A stretch of 64,000 nucleotides of DNA. It comes from Lates calcarifer. Taxonomy: Eukaryota; Chordata; Actinopteri; Centropomidae. Numbering within the stretch: position 1 is the stretch's first letter; every line of letters starts with the position of its first letter. The position numbers and the translations under genes are program-made. The notes under the pieces are model-generated. The model did not search any database. It was not told the DNA's origin and saw nothing but the letters and a program-made list of their open reading frames with translations. Below are positions 21,500 through 32,679 of this stretch, one piece after another. The stretch lies in assembly GCF_001640805.2 (NCBI RefSeq), contig NC_066835.1, forward strand, positions 21,272,182 through 21,336,181, written 5' to 3'.

Positions 21500-22174
21500 A
21501 GAGTTGTTAGTTGTTACTGGCACAGTGTTGTATGTACAATGATGCATGTGAAGGGAATAATGAAAAAGTTACTGATGTAAGGTTCAAGATGTTCAGCTTT
21601 TAAAGGATGCAGAGTTAAATGCACTTTTAGTTCTTCATGAAAATGTAATCAGTTCATTGTAAAGAGAGTAGAACAAGCACTAGAAGCATGTGCATTAGAC
21701 ATTTGCATTCTCTGCATTTCAGAATAATGTGAGAGGAGTCAGAAAGTCTCCTTTCTTTCCTGATCAGATTTGGAGCTAAAAGAAGGGATAATAATGATAT
21801 TTTAATATTTGATTGATTCTCATCTGCAAATAAATTCGTTTTCTGGTGTCTGCAGGAGTGGGGGGTAACAAGTTACATTTAGTCAGATACCTATGCTTAA
21901 GGCTACACTATGCAAGTTCTGAAAATCAAGCTACTCATAGCATGAGACTTGAAAACAATCCAATCCTCCCCTGGTTCATGACAAGACCAGCTCAAGGTCC
22001 AGATAAAACAAGGGAGACCACACATAAAATAAAGAATTAAATGAAAACATATTTATTTAAACTACACACAAATTTACTGATAAGTGCATGAATGTGAGAA
22101 AGTGTGATGTATACTGAATGTGTACTAATACAACCTCAAAACACAACCAAACAAACCCCCTCTTGCTGTTAGGA
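21500..22174. other. V11 upstream spacer, no gene
   Basis: Near-copy of 29320-29960 upstream of V14. No gene recognised. Confidence 0.6.
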
Positions 22175-22690
22175 CAGAGAGAACTGACATCTCCAGTCCT
22201 CTTATACAGCAATCAGGAGAAGTGGATTCAGGTGTGGCTCATATCCTCCTGACACACCTCTGCCACTCTGACTGCCTCCTAAACACTTTGATCAACACTT
22301 CTTTGGACTGCATATTCAAACTTCCCATCAACAGCTACCAAACACAAATTCAACACTTGGAATCAACTCCAGACTTTTTATCTGCTGAATGTGTCATGAA
22401 ATAATGAGGGAACAGGCCACACCTGGACATGAGACTAACTGTCAGTCAACTGTCCAATTACTGTTCAGCATCTGAAAATGGAGGGACTGTGTATTAAAAT
22501 GGATCTAAGTCCTAAAACAGTTAATGTGGTATTTTTTGTTAAATTTTTTGAATTAAAGCTGATAGTCTACACTTTAATCACATCTTGATAGCTTTGTTTC
22601 AGATCCATTGTGGTGGTGTGTGGAGGAAAAATTGTGCAAATTGTGTCACTGTTCAAATACTTATGGCCTCATGTAGCAGATGATCTAATC
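22175..22690. repeat. Tc1-like remnant
   Basis: Long copy like 4867-5375, ending at caaatacttatggcctcatg. Confidence 0.5.
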
Positions 22691-23109
22691 AGGAGATGGC
22701 AACATGATGTTTAATCCCAAGCTGATCATGAATATAGGTGTATGTTTGTGTGGTTTTTGAAATTTCTGTCTTTCATTTCTCATACAGTATTTGGTTAAAC
22801 ATTATCATACATGGAATTGTAAAAATAACAGTTTACACTGAGCTGTTCATGTAGAAGAGGAGATGTTGCTTTGATTACTGGTCACGTTTGGGACTGAGAG
22901 CCTGGAGGATGATTAGATTATGATGTATAGTAGAATGTCATCTGCGTAAAAGTTGATTTTGTGATGTGTGACTCTGAATAGTCTGAGATGTTGGTGGATT
23001 TCTGGATGGAAGAAACATGATACAAAGGTCTACTGAACCTTTATACATAAACTAATACAGCTAAATGAGACTTTGTATTCTTTTCAACAAAAAAAAAGAA
23101 TAAGGTTAG

Positions 23110-23112
<3 letters not shown>
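22691..23112. other. V12 downstream spacer
   Basis: No gene. Contains the recurring motif (atgatgtatagtagaatgtc, about 22920-22939). Confidence 0.55.

Positions 23113-23152
<40 letters not shown>
23113..23152. repeat. (GT)n microsatellite beside V12
   Basis: About 19 GT units abutting the V12 3' flank. Confidence 0.9.
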
Positions 23153-23154
<2 letters not shown>

Positions 23155-23260
23155 TCAGTGAACTGTATCAGTCTCTGCAGTAGCTTCCAGCTGCAGCAGT
23201 CACTTCAGTTTCTGTTCAGTCTGACTGAGGGAGGTTTTTGTACGACGCTTTTTCACTGTG

Positions 23261-23734
23261 TGGACACCCACTGACTGTTGATATAGTGAAGACTCTGACA
23301 GTAGTAAACTGCTGCATCTTCAGCCTGGACTCCACTGATGGTCAGAGTGAAGTCAGAGTTTGATCCACTGCCTGTAAAACGACCTGGAATCCCTGATGCT
23401 TGAGTGGTAGCACGATAGATTAGCAGTTTAGGAGTTTCTCCATCTCTCTGTTGGTACCAGGCTAAAAAGTCAGAATTGTAAACATTCTGACTGGTTCTAC
23501 ATGTGATGGTGACGGAGCCTCGCAGAGCAGATCTCACTGCTCCAGGCTGAGTCACTGTGACCTGGCCTCTGGACTCTGAGGATACAGAGACAGAAACATA
23601 AAGCAGCGTCATGGTTTTGTGGGCTTCATTTCAGAGGGACGGATGTTGATAGAGGAGAGGAGTTTGATTCTCTGGACTTTACCTGTGAAGCAGCAGCAGA
23701 GGAGAGTCCAGATGAGGACGGAGATCAAAGTCAT
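23261..23734 (-). CDS. IgL V segment V12 (family A)
   Basis: Leader exon 23683-23734, V exon 23261-23575, consensus RSS 23233-23260, octamer-like box 23853-23860. FR1 ALRGSV (Arg for the usual Gly), CDR1 [13 protein letters not shown]2 region YRATTQAS, germline CDR3 [12 protein letters not shown], where the last residue is Ser rather than Phe. Canonical Cys and Trp present. Intact. It lies directly 5' (on the plus strand) of cluster 2. Confidence 0.91.
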
Positions 23735-23929
23735 GTTTTTGATGAGGAGGATTTCTGTGGCTTCTGTTGTCATGAAGGACAGCTGTCAGTCATCCAGTCT
23801 TCAACTCTCAGGACTATAAACTCTCCCAGAGCACTGGAGCATGGTGCTGCTGATGCAAAGTGGCTCTCTATGGAAATGCTCTGACTGACTCCTACAGAGA
23901 GTTGATCACTCTGATGATGATGTTCATCA

Positions 23930-24780
23930 ATGGATCAATCAGTTGATCAGAGTATTGATCAGGATGTGTTAATACTTAGTTTTATGTACTTTTGGTTTCA
24001 TGTGTCTGGACAACTTTTGTTTAGAATGTCTTCTCTCATTAGATTATATAAAAAAACTCAGCTTCCTGTTGAATTGTAGTAGTTGAGGCAGTCGTTCTAT
24101 CAGTCTCAGGTTATGGTGACATAATCCACAAACATGCTGCTCCTTCTAATGTCAAACCCCCTACTCTCAGTTTATCAGATTCATTGCCAGAGATCTCTTT
24201 GACTCTCACCATTACATTCTGTATAACAAAGTTGTTTGGTCCTCTGTGGTGCAGAGGTGTGATAAACACTTGTATCTTTTCATCCATAAAACCTTTATTG
24301 GACATTCACCACCCTGTACAACATCTGTGTTAGACTGGATGACAGGACTCTACCAAACTGCTCTACTAATTGTCTTGTGCTTCCAAAAGTCTGCTTCAGA
24401 ATCATAAGACACTCTCACAACTCCTGGAAAATTCAAGACAATGATCTCAAACCACATCATCTCAGTGTGCAACTGCTATCACTGACTATTGTCTTCCTTT
24501 ATATTTTTAATTCTGTGAATTTCTCTGTATCTCAACATCATTACAAATGAGGGAAACCTTAATGATTTTAGAAGCTCACATAAAGGCTTGAATGAATGAA
24601 GGGTTTAATGTATCAATACAAAATGTCCATTTTTTTTTTTTCAAATATCTATCTGAAAAAATACCTAAATTAAACATTGGCACTGTGTTGGCAGGTGTAA
24701 AACAGGTTGATAAAATGTCACAAACAGACTAATTTTGGTGAGTTTGTTTGTTTCAAAGTCAGAGAGCCGTGTCTCTCTAC
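23930..24780. other. Pre-J block of cluster 2
   Basis: No gene. Near-copy of 7556-8400 and partly of 46370-47090. Confidence 0.6.
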
Positions 24781-24787
24781 AGTCAGA

Positions 24788-24826
24788 GGTTTTTGTACGA
24801 CGGCTCAATGAGTTTGTATCACTGTG
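24788..24826 (+). other. 23-RSS of J1, cluster 2
   Basis: Nonamer 24788-24796, spacer 24797-24819, heptamer 24820-24826, all consensus. Confidence 0.93.
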
Positions 24827-24864
24827 GCTCACGTTCGGTGGAGGAACCAAACTGGATATTGGAA
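24827..24864 (+). CDS. IgL J segment J1, cluster 2
   Basis: Encodes [12 protein letters not shown] with donor GTAAGT at 24865. The Leu at the first position distinguishes it from the other J1 segments. Confidence 0.93.
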
Positions 24865-25153
24865 GTAAGTTCATGTTTTAGATTTTTATTAATCAGTTTG
24901 CCTCATTTTCATCTGTTCCTTAGTCAGAACACTAAAGAAAATGTTTTTAATGTTGTCTTTAAAATATTTGCAACAGTCAACAGTTCAGTTTTTCAAATCC
25001 AGAAAGTGTTATTCTGATTTTAATGATTTCAGTTTTGAGAAGACCTGAGGAAAAGTAATATACCATCACCATTTATTTTAAATGTGTTATCATGAGAACC
25101 TGTAGATTTAGTTCAGTCTGACAAAGTCAGAGAGCCGTGTCTCTACAGTCAGA

Positions 25154-25192
25154 GGTTTTTGTACGACGGCTCAGTGAGTTTGTATCACTGTG
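25154..25192 (+). other. 23-RSS of J2, cluster 2
   Basis: Nonamer 25154-25162, spacer 25163-25185 (one change, gctcagtgagt for gctcaatgagt), heptamer 25186-25192. Confidence 0.93.
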
Positions 25193-25230
25193 GTGGACTT
25201 TTGGTGGAGGAACCAAACTGGATATTGGAA
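25193..25230 (+). CDS. IgL J segment J2, cluster 2
   Basis: Encodes [12 protein letters not shown] with donor GTAAGT at 25231. Separated from the C exon by an intron of about 838 bp (25231-26068) almost identical to that of cluster 1. Confidence 0.93.
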
Positions 25231-26068
25231 GTAAGTTTCTGCATAAATACTAAAAAAGTAAATAATGTATCGTAATGTTTTAATTTGAGTTTTTAAATGT
25301 TTGCAGCAGATGAAATTATTTTATTTATTACACTTTTAGTAATTTTGTTTTTATTTCTCCTCCTTCATCATGGAGCTGAACTGAGAGCAGATTTACTAAA
25401 CTTTTCTTTACACATTCTTGTCATGAAGAAATTTAAGTTGAACTGTAGAAAAGTTCAAACTTAAAAATCGATTTTAAATATGTTTTCTTAGAATCATTTT
25501 TATTTTCAAACCTAAATGATAACTTGTTTAAAGATTAAGATTCATCCAAGTGAAGTAAAACAATGTGAAGATGAAGACTGATATTTGAAAAGGTTAGAAA
25601 ATCTGTATCACTTTGTTGGATTTTACATTGTTTCTGATGTAGTTTGAAATCATTGAAAGGTTTTTTAAAGCATGGTTTAACTCCACATGAAGAACATTTG
25701 ATGGTTTTCAGATCATTACTTGTATCTGTAGATGTTTCCCCAGAAAACCAAAGTAATGTATAATTAAGATTTTTGTTGATTTTGATGAGAAAGTTTAAAA
25801 CGTTGTAAAATCTGTTGTTATTTCCAGTGTAGTTTGATGTATTTCAGGTCAAACTGTACGATGATTCTCTCTGTGCTGACATGCATGAGAGGCTTCTTAA
25901 AGGGAAGTGAAACAATGTGTGAGTGAGTGACTGGTGGAGCAGAAAAACATCTGACACAAACTCCTTAAAGGAGAAAATCAACTCTCACACAGTAAAGGTG
26001 TCCAAGTGTCTGGTGTTTAATTGACAGCTGTGTGGTCCCTGTCCTCTAAGCTGATTGGTGTCTCCTAG

Positions 26069-26388
26069 GTGATACTCGTCCCACCCTGACTGTGCTGCGC
26101 CCCTCTACTGAGGAGCTGGACCAGGGGAAGGCCATGCTCATGTGCCTGGCCAACAAGGGCTTCCCCTCAGACTGGAGTCTGGCCTGGAAGGTGGACGGCA
26201 GAAGCAGCGGCAGCAACTGGGAGGAGACCAAGAGCCCCGGGGTGGTGGGGAAGGACGGCCTCTACAGCTGGAGCAGCACCCTGAAGCTCCCTGTAGACCA
26301 GTGGCAGAAGGTGGTCTCTGTGACCTGTGAGGCCACCCAGGGCTCCCAGACTCTGGTCTCAGAGATACTGAGGAGAGACCAGTGTTAG
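26069..26388 (+). CDS. IgL constant exon C2 (kappa-like)
   Basis: Acceptor CTCCTAG at 26062-26068, stop TAG 26386-26388. The protein is identical to C1. The few DNA differences (for example gactgtgctg, cctctactg) are silent. Intradomain cysteines and the terminal interchain Cys are retained. Followed by AATAAA at 26553-26558. Confidence 0.95.
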
Positions 26389-26552
26389 TCCTGACCTGAC
26401 TCACTGGGACTCTGCTACTGGTTTTAATCTACTACTGCTCTCAGTCTCCACTCTCTCTGAGTCTGTCTGTCTCTTTTTCTCACTCATTCTCTAATTTCAT
26501 GTTTCATTTATAAGGTTTTGATGCATCTTGTATTTTTTCTTTGTGACAGTAC

Positions 26553-26558
26553 AATAAA
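26553..26558 (+). promoter_or_regulatory. Polyadenylation signal for C2
   Basis: AATAAA in gtacaataaagatc, about 165 bp after the C2 stop. Confidence 0.8.
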
Positions 26559-27323
26559 GATCTATCATCACATCAGCTGTTTTTCTGAATGTTATTATAA
26601 AAGACATATAATCTTTCTGTCTTAATTGTTCCATTAGATCAGAAACTGATTTTAAAATACCTTTGAAATAATAAGAGAGAAACATAAGTTCATGTAATGC
26701 AGTAGCAGCTATAATACCTGATGCTTTGTGAGCGTGATGCTAAAAAGATCATTATGATATTAACTTCCTTGCAGCCATGATAGAAAAAAACAATCTGAAT
26801 CTGAGTAAATGTAGAAAGTCTGAGAAGAATGTGCTGCTTTAGAATTATCAAGTAGGATTTTATCAGCAGTTTATATCATCAGAGCCTCAGTATCAGCAGT
26901 GTGGTGTCAACATTTAACACAACGTGTGTGTTTTATAACGTGAAGGTTTATTGAAAACTCATGTGTAACTGAATTTAATATGAATCAGATGAAATTCAGT
27001 TGAAAATAACTTGAAAAATAAACTTTGATTAAAACATGGAATTTATATTTCATATTCATATTTAATGTAGTGTTACTGTGTTGTTACCTGGAAAGATTTA
27101 ACTTCATTTAAATTCATATATATGTTATGTATTTTGCTCACAGTTTTAATACATTGTTTAATATCCTGTCAACAAAATTATCATTATATTGTAACTTAAT
27201 AGATGATAAATAATATTTCCTGATATTTTTCTGTTATATTAACTTGATTGTCAGTCAAACTTCTAAAGTGTGTCTATTACTGTGCAGCTGTTGAGTCAGA
27301 TCAGTTCCTCTGCAGCTGAGGGA
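26559..27323. other. Post-C block of cluster 2
   Basis: No gene. Carries the empty site (aagtaggattttatcag, about 26850) for the cluster 1 LTR. A stretch of roughly 130 bp present in clusters 1 and 3 is missing at about 26790. Confidence 0.65.
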
Positions 27324-27351
27324 GGTTTTTGTACGACGTTGTATCACTGTG

Positions 27352-27918
27352 TGAACGGGGTGCTGTAATCCTGCTGACAGTAATAAACTCCTGCATCTTC
27401 AGTCTGGACTCTACTGATGGTCAGAGTGAAGTCAGTACCAGATCCACTTCCACTGAAACGATCTGAAACTCCAGACTGACGGTTTGTAGCATAATAAATC
27501 AGGAGTTTAGGAGCTTCTCCAGGTTTCAGAAGGTACCAGTCTACCTCACTGCCAACATGTGAACTGACTTTACATCTGATAGAGACAGTCTGTCCCAGAA
27601 CAACAGACTGAGCTCCAGGAGACTGAGTCAGGATGATGTCTCCTGATGAACCTGAAAACATGAAACAGAGGAGAAGGGTTATTGAGACAAATCCAGCTTG
27701 GAGAAAGACGATCGACATCCAAACAGAAGAGGATCATTTCTTTAACATGGAGAAGAGATGGAAGAAGGTCGATGCTGCTTGTTTCAGTGTTTCTCCATCA
27801 CAGCAGAACATCATTGTGGTGAACCTGGTTACATCCTGAAGCAAAGTTTTCAGAAGAGAGTCTCACCCTGAACAAGGAACCCCAGGGTGGCCAGCAGTAG
27901 AGTCAGAGACATCATCAT
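27352..27918 (-). CDS. IgL V segment V13 (family B)
   Basis: Reference for family B. The leader exon 27867-27918 encodes [17 protein letters not shown]. The intron has donor GTGAGA and acceptor TTTTCAG, joining in phase 1. The V exon 27352-27651 begins [15 protein letters not shown]. First Cys in IRC, CDR1 [13 protein letters not shown]2 [13 protein letters not shown] (Leu-Leu), CDR2 region [10 protein letters not shown]3 [14 protein letters not shown] then [11 protein letters not shown] 27324-27351: consensus nonamer, 12-bp spacer acgacgttgtat, consensus heptamer. Octamer-like box GTTTGCAT at 28013-28020. More like mammalian kappa than family A. Intact. Confidence 0.92.
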
Positions 27919-28029
27919 TGTGCTGCTGGTGTGTCAGTGGCTCTGAAAGGCCTGGACAGCCACTGATCAACACTGGCCTCTTAACAGCTGGGAGCAGAGA
28001 GGCAGGACACATATGCAAACACACACAGT

Positions 28030-28560
28030 CAGTCAACTGTAGCTGTCCTCAACAGATAAAAGGATGATTTTTTTGGCTTTTATCACACAGAATGTTGTTT
28101 TTTTGTTGGTGTTTACAGATAATCGCAGATTTTTCATCATTATCTAATGAAAACACTATTAAAATTGCTTCTCTGACCTTGATCAGTACTGTGTTCATAT
28201 TTGGCTCCACACTGAGTGACATGTATAGAGGTGAATCATAGTTGTTCTGTCACTCTTATTATTGTCATATTGTTGTTCTTACTTGTTATGCTTATAGTGT
28301 TGTGTAATCCCTGGCAGGCTGGGCCCCTGTTGGTGTATGACACATAAAAATAAAACTACCTGAACTAACTGAAAGAAGGGAAGAGGAGGACGTTTGTGAT
28401 GTATAACAAGGAGTCATCAACATACAGGCTGATTTATTGATGGTGTGAATGAAAATTTCCCTGAGATGCTGATGTCTTACACATAGCAAGCAATAAGAAT
28501 AAATGAATACTCTCCTTTATCATGTCAGATACACTGACTGATCTGTAGAAACTATCCTCA
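28030..28560. other. V13-V14 spacer, no gene
   Basis: No gene recognised. Contains a copy of the recurring motif (gtgatgtataacaaggagtc, about 28396). There is no GT tract next to V14. Confidence 0.55.
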
Positions 28561-28663
28561 GTGAACTGTATCAGTCTCTGCAGTAGCTTCCAGCTGCAGC
28601 AGTCACTTCAGTTTCTGTTCAGTCTGACTGAGGGAGGTTTTTGTACGACGCTTTTTCACTGTG

Positions 28664-29137
28664 TGAACACATACTGACTGTTGATATAGTGAAGACTCTG
28701 ACAGTAGTAAACTGCTGCATCTTCAGCCTGGACTCCACTGATGGTCAGAGTGAAGTCAGAGTTTGATCCACTGCCTGTAAAACGATCTGGAATCCCTGAT
28801 GCTCGAGTGGTAGCAAGGTAAATTAGCAGTTTAGGAGTTTCTCCATCTCTCTGTTGATACCAGGCTAAATGGTCTGAACCATAAACATTCTGACTGGTTC
28901 TACATTTGATGGTGACGGAGCCTCCCAGAGCAGATCTCACTGCTCCAGGCTGAGTCACTGTGACCTGGCCTCTGGACTCTGAGGATACAGAGACAGAAAC
29001 ATAAAGCAGCGTCATGGTTTTGTGGGCTTCATTTCAGGGGGACGGATGTTGATAGAGGAGAGGAGTTTGATTCTCTGGACTTTACCTGTGAAGCAGCAGC
29101 AGAGGAGAGTTCAGATGAGGACGGAGATCAAAGTCAT
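28664..29137 (-). pseudogene. IgL V14 (family A), stop codon in leader
   Basis: V exon 28664-28978 is open (CDR1 [13 protein letters not shown]2 region YLATTRAS, germline CDR3 [12 protein letters not shown]), RSS 28636-28663 is consensus, and the octamer-like box is at 29256-29263. The leader exon 29086-29137, however, has TGA (29111-29113) where every other family A leader has the TGG Trp codon, truncating the signal peptide after MTLISVLI. It also lacks the GT tract. It can probably rearrange but should not yield a normal secreted chain, unless translation starts at the ATG inside the leader intron. Confidence 0.85.
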
Positions 29138-29319
29138 GTTTTTGATGAGGAGGATTTCTGTGGCTTCTGTTGTCATGAAGGACAGCTGTCAGTCATCCAG
29201 TCTTCAACTCTCAGGACTATAAACTCTCCCAGAGCACTGGAGCATGGTGCTGCTGATGCAAAGTGGCTCTCTATGGAAATGATCTGACTGACTCCAACAG
29301 AGACTTGTTAGTTGTTACT

Positions 29320-29960
29320 GACACAGTGTTGTATGAACAATGATACATGTGAAGGGAATAATGAAAAAGTTACTGATGTATGGTTCAAGATGTTCAGCTT
29401 TTAAGGGTGCAGAGTTAAATGCACTTTTAGTTCTTCATGAAAATGTAATCTGTTCATTGTAAAGAGAGTAGAACAAGCACTAGAGTGAGAAGCATGTGCA
29501 TTAGACATTTGCATTCTCTGCATTTCAGAATGATGTGAGAGGAGTCAGAAAGTCTCCTTTCTTTCCTGATCAGATTCGGAGCTAAAAGAAGGGATAATAA
29601 TGATATTTTAATATTTGATTGATTCTCATCTGCAAATAAATTCATTTTATGGTGGTCTGCAGGAGTGGGGGGTAACAAGTTACATTTAGTCAGTTACCTA
29701 TGCTTAAGGCTACACTATGCAAGTTTTGGAAATCAAGCTACTCATAGCATGAGATTTGAAAACAATCCAATCCTCCCCTGGTTCATGACAAAACCAGCTC
29801 AAGGTCCAGATAAAACAAGGGAGACCACACATAAAATAAAGAATTAAATGAAAACATATTTATTTAAACTACACACAAATTTACTGATGAGTGCATGAAT
29901 GTGAGAAAGTGTGATGTATACTGAATGTGTATTAATACAACCTCAAAACACAACCAAACA
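29320..29960. other. V14 upstream spacer, no gene
   Basis: Near-copy of 21500-22174. No gene recognised. Confidence 0.6.
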
Positions 29961-29964
29961 AACC

Positions 29965-30420
29965 CCCTCTTGCTGTGAAGAGAGAGAGAACTGACATCTC
30001 CAGTCCTCTTATACAGCAATCAGGAGAAGTGGATTCAGGTGTGGCTCATATCCTCCTGACACACCTCTGCCACTCTGACTGCCTCCTAAACACTTTGATC
30101 AACACCTCTTTGGACTGCATATTCAAACTTCCCATCAGCAGCTACCAAAGACAGATTCAACACTTGGAATCAACTCCAGACTTTTTATCTGCTGAATTTG
30201 TCATGAAATAATGAGGGAACAGGCCACACCTGGACATGAGACTAACTGTCAGTCAACTGTCCAATTACTGTTCAGCCTCTGAAAATGGAGGGAGTGTGTA
30301 TAAAAATGAACAATCTTGATGGCTTCATGTCAGATCCATTATGGTGGTGTACAGAGGCAAAATTATTATAATTGTGTCAACGTCCAAATACTTATGCACC
30401 CAATTGTATATGTAGCAGAT
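29965..30420. repeat. Tc1-like remnant
   Basis: Copy of the 4867-5375 element with the same internal deletion as 13605-14050, ending ccaaatacttatgcacccaa. Confidence 0.5.
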
Positions 30421-30534
30421 GGTGATGTGACATTTAATCACAATCCAAAATATAATCTACTTCTTTCCATTTCTGTCAAATTCCTCTATTCACAGTCCTG
30501 ACGTCAGCATATCAGACCAAAGATTTTTCTGCAC

Positions 30535-30700
30535 ATGTTCCATGAGTCTGTGAATGAGGGAGGTTTTTGTACAATGATTTTTTTAAAAAAAAATCTTGTT
30601 AACAGGCATTGGCCATAGACAATGTGCATGGCTTGGTATTACTTAGAATAAATGGGAAAATATGAACTTAAAATTTGGATAAGCTGTGCAATGGATTCTG
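30535..30700 (-). pseudogene. Decayed V 3' end/RSS relic
   Basis: Third copy of the relic at 14160, with ggtttttgtacaatgatt followed by T- and A-runs; no heptamer. Confidence 0.45.
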
Positions 30701-30943
30701 TCATTTATTTTTCACACAGTCATTAATCAAGTCAATCAGGGAAATACAAATTTCGAACTGTATGAACTTCACTGTTCATATAAAGGTGGAGTGAGTGCTT
30801 TGATTACTGATCAGGTTTTGGACTAAAAGCCATGATGATGATTATATTGTGATGTAGAGTAGAATGTCATCTGCAAAAAAGTTGAGTTAATTATGTGTGA
30901 CTGATACAGTTAAAGGTCGTTTCAATAAAATTAATATAATTTA

Positions 30944-30945
30944 TG

Positions 30946-30976
<31 letters not shown>
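30944..30976. repeat. (GT)n microsatellite beside V15
   Basis: GT run with one GC interruption, abutting the V15 3' flank. Confidence 0.88.
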
Positions 30977-31084
30977 CCTCAGTGAACTGTATCAGTCTCT
31001 GCAGTAGCTTCCAGCTGCAGCAGTCACTTCAGTTTCTGTTCAGTCTGACTGAGGGAGGTTTTTGTACGACGCTTTTTCATTGTG

Positions 31085-31570
31085 TGAACACAGCTTTGCT
31101 ATTCAACCAGTGATAACTCTGACAGTAGTAAACTGCTGCATCTTCAGCCTGGACTCCACTGATGGTCAGAGTGAAGTCAGAGTTTGATCCACTGCCTGTA
31201 AAACGACCTGGAATCCCTGATACTCGACTGGTAGCAGCATAAATAAGCAGTTTAGGAGTTTCTCCATCTCTCTGTTGGTACCAGGCTAAATAGTGGTAGT
31301 TGTTGTTATAAACATAAACATTCTGACTGGTTCTACATGTGATGGTGACGGAGCCTCCCACAGCAGATCTCACTGCTCCAGGCTGAGTCACTGTGACCTG
31401 GCCTCTGGACTCTGAGGATACAGAGACAGAAACATAAAGCAGCGTCATGGTTTTGTGGGCTTCATTTCAGAGGGACGGATGTTGATAGAGGAGAGGAGTT
31501 TGATTCTCTGGACTTTACCTGTGAAGCAGCAGCAGAGGAGAGTCCAGATGAGGACGGAGATCAAAGTCAT
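31085..31570 (-). CDS. IgL V segment V15 (family A, altered heptamer)
   Basis: Leader exon 31519-31570, V exon 31085-31411, octamer-like box 31689-31696. It has the longest CDR1 in the family ([14 protein letters not shown], one codon more than V3). CDR2 region YAATSRVS, germline CDR3 [12 protein letters not shown]. The RSS (31057-31084) has heptamer CACAATG on the V strand instead of CACAGTG. The first three bases are intact, so recombination is expected to be reduced rather than lost. Coding frame intact. Confidence 0.9.
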
Positions 31571-31736
31571 GTTTTTGATGAGGAGGATTTCTGTGGCTTC
31601 TGTTGTCATGAAGGACAGCTGTCAGTCATCCAGTCTTCAACTCTCAGGACTATAAACTCTCCCAGAGCACTGGAGCATGGTGCTGCTGATGCAAAGTGGC
31701 TCTCTATGGAAATGATCTGACTGACTCCAACAGAGA

Positions 31737-32485
31737 GTTGATCACTCTGATGATGCTGTTTATCAATGGATCAATCTGTTTATCAGAGTATTGATCAGGA
31801 TGTGTTAATACTTATTATCATGTAGTTTTGGTTTGAGTTTAATGAAAATGTCCTCCCTAATTCACCGGCTTACATCATCAATATTAACTATTTAAAATTC
31901 AAAATGATTTATATTTTACAGGATTTATTGGAGTTTTTTTCTTAAAATGTTTTGCTTCAGAATTTTACAGAGAAATTAATAACTGTTATAGATGTTTAAT
32001 ATTATTAAAAGAAAAGAAGCTTAATGGTCACACTTTGTCAATATGTTAACCTAGTTGTAACAGAAACTGGGTAACAGACTGTGTTTGGTGAGACTGTGTA
32101 AGTGAGAGAGGTGAGAGCTTTATGCCTCTGATCAGCACTGGATTCTTAACAGCTGAGAGCAGAGAGGACGGACACATATGCAAACACACAGAGTCAGTGA
32201 AGCATTTCTGACCTCAACATAACAGGCTGTTTCCCATCAGTGCTGAGAGTCGACAGTTTACACTAAATGGTAATGGTAAATACGTTTTGAGATGAGAGGA
32301 TTGTTGAAATACTTCAATACAATTGGTCACAGTCTGTGTCTGATCAGACTGATCTGCATTAGAATTATGAAGTGGGACAGTTTATATCATCAGAGCATCA
32401 GTATCAGCAGTGTGTTGTCAACATTTAACACAACATGTGTGTTTTATTGTGAACACAAACCTAAAAACATTTAATGTTGTAAGAT
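31737..32485. other. Remains of deleted J-C cluster(s)
   Basis: 31737-31835 matches the start of the pre-J block (gagttgatcactctgatgat). 32118-32260 matches a family B promoter region, including octamer-like atgcaaac at 32178-32185, but has no V beside it. 32335-32470 matches the post-C block (tatcatcagagcatcagtat). No J, C or second family B V lies between. 31840-32115 is otherwise unrecognised. Confidence 0.55.
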
Positions 32486-32679
32486 GTGTTGAAAACTTTA
32501 CTGTAGCTGAAACATGTAACAAATGATTGTTAAAATTCAAGTTATAACTGAATTACTTGAAAATAACCTTTGAAGGAAACTTGGAGGTTGTCTGTTATAT
32601 GAACCGAAGTCAATGCTGTTGAGTCAGATCAGTTCCTCTGCAGCTGAGGGAGGTTTTTGTACGACGTTGTATCACTGTG

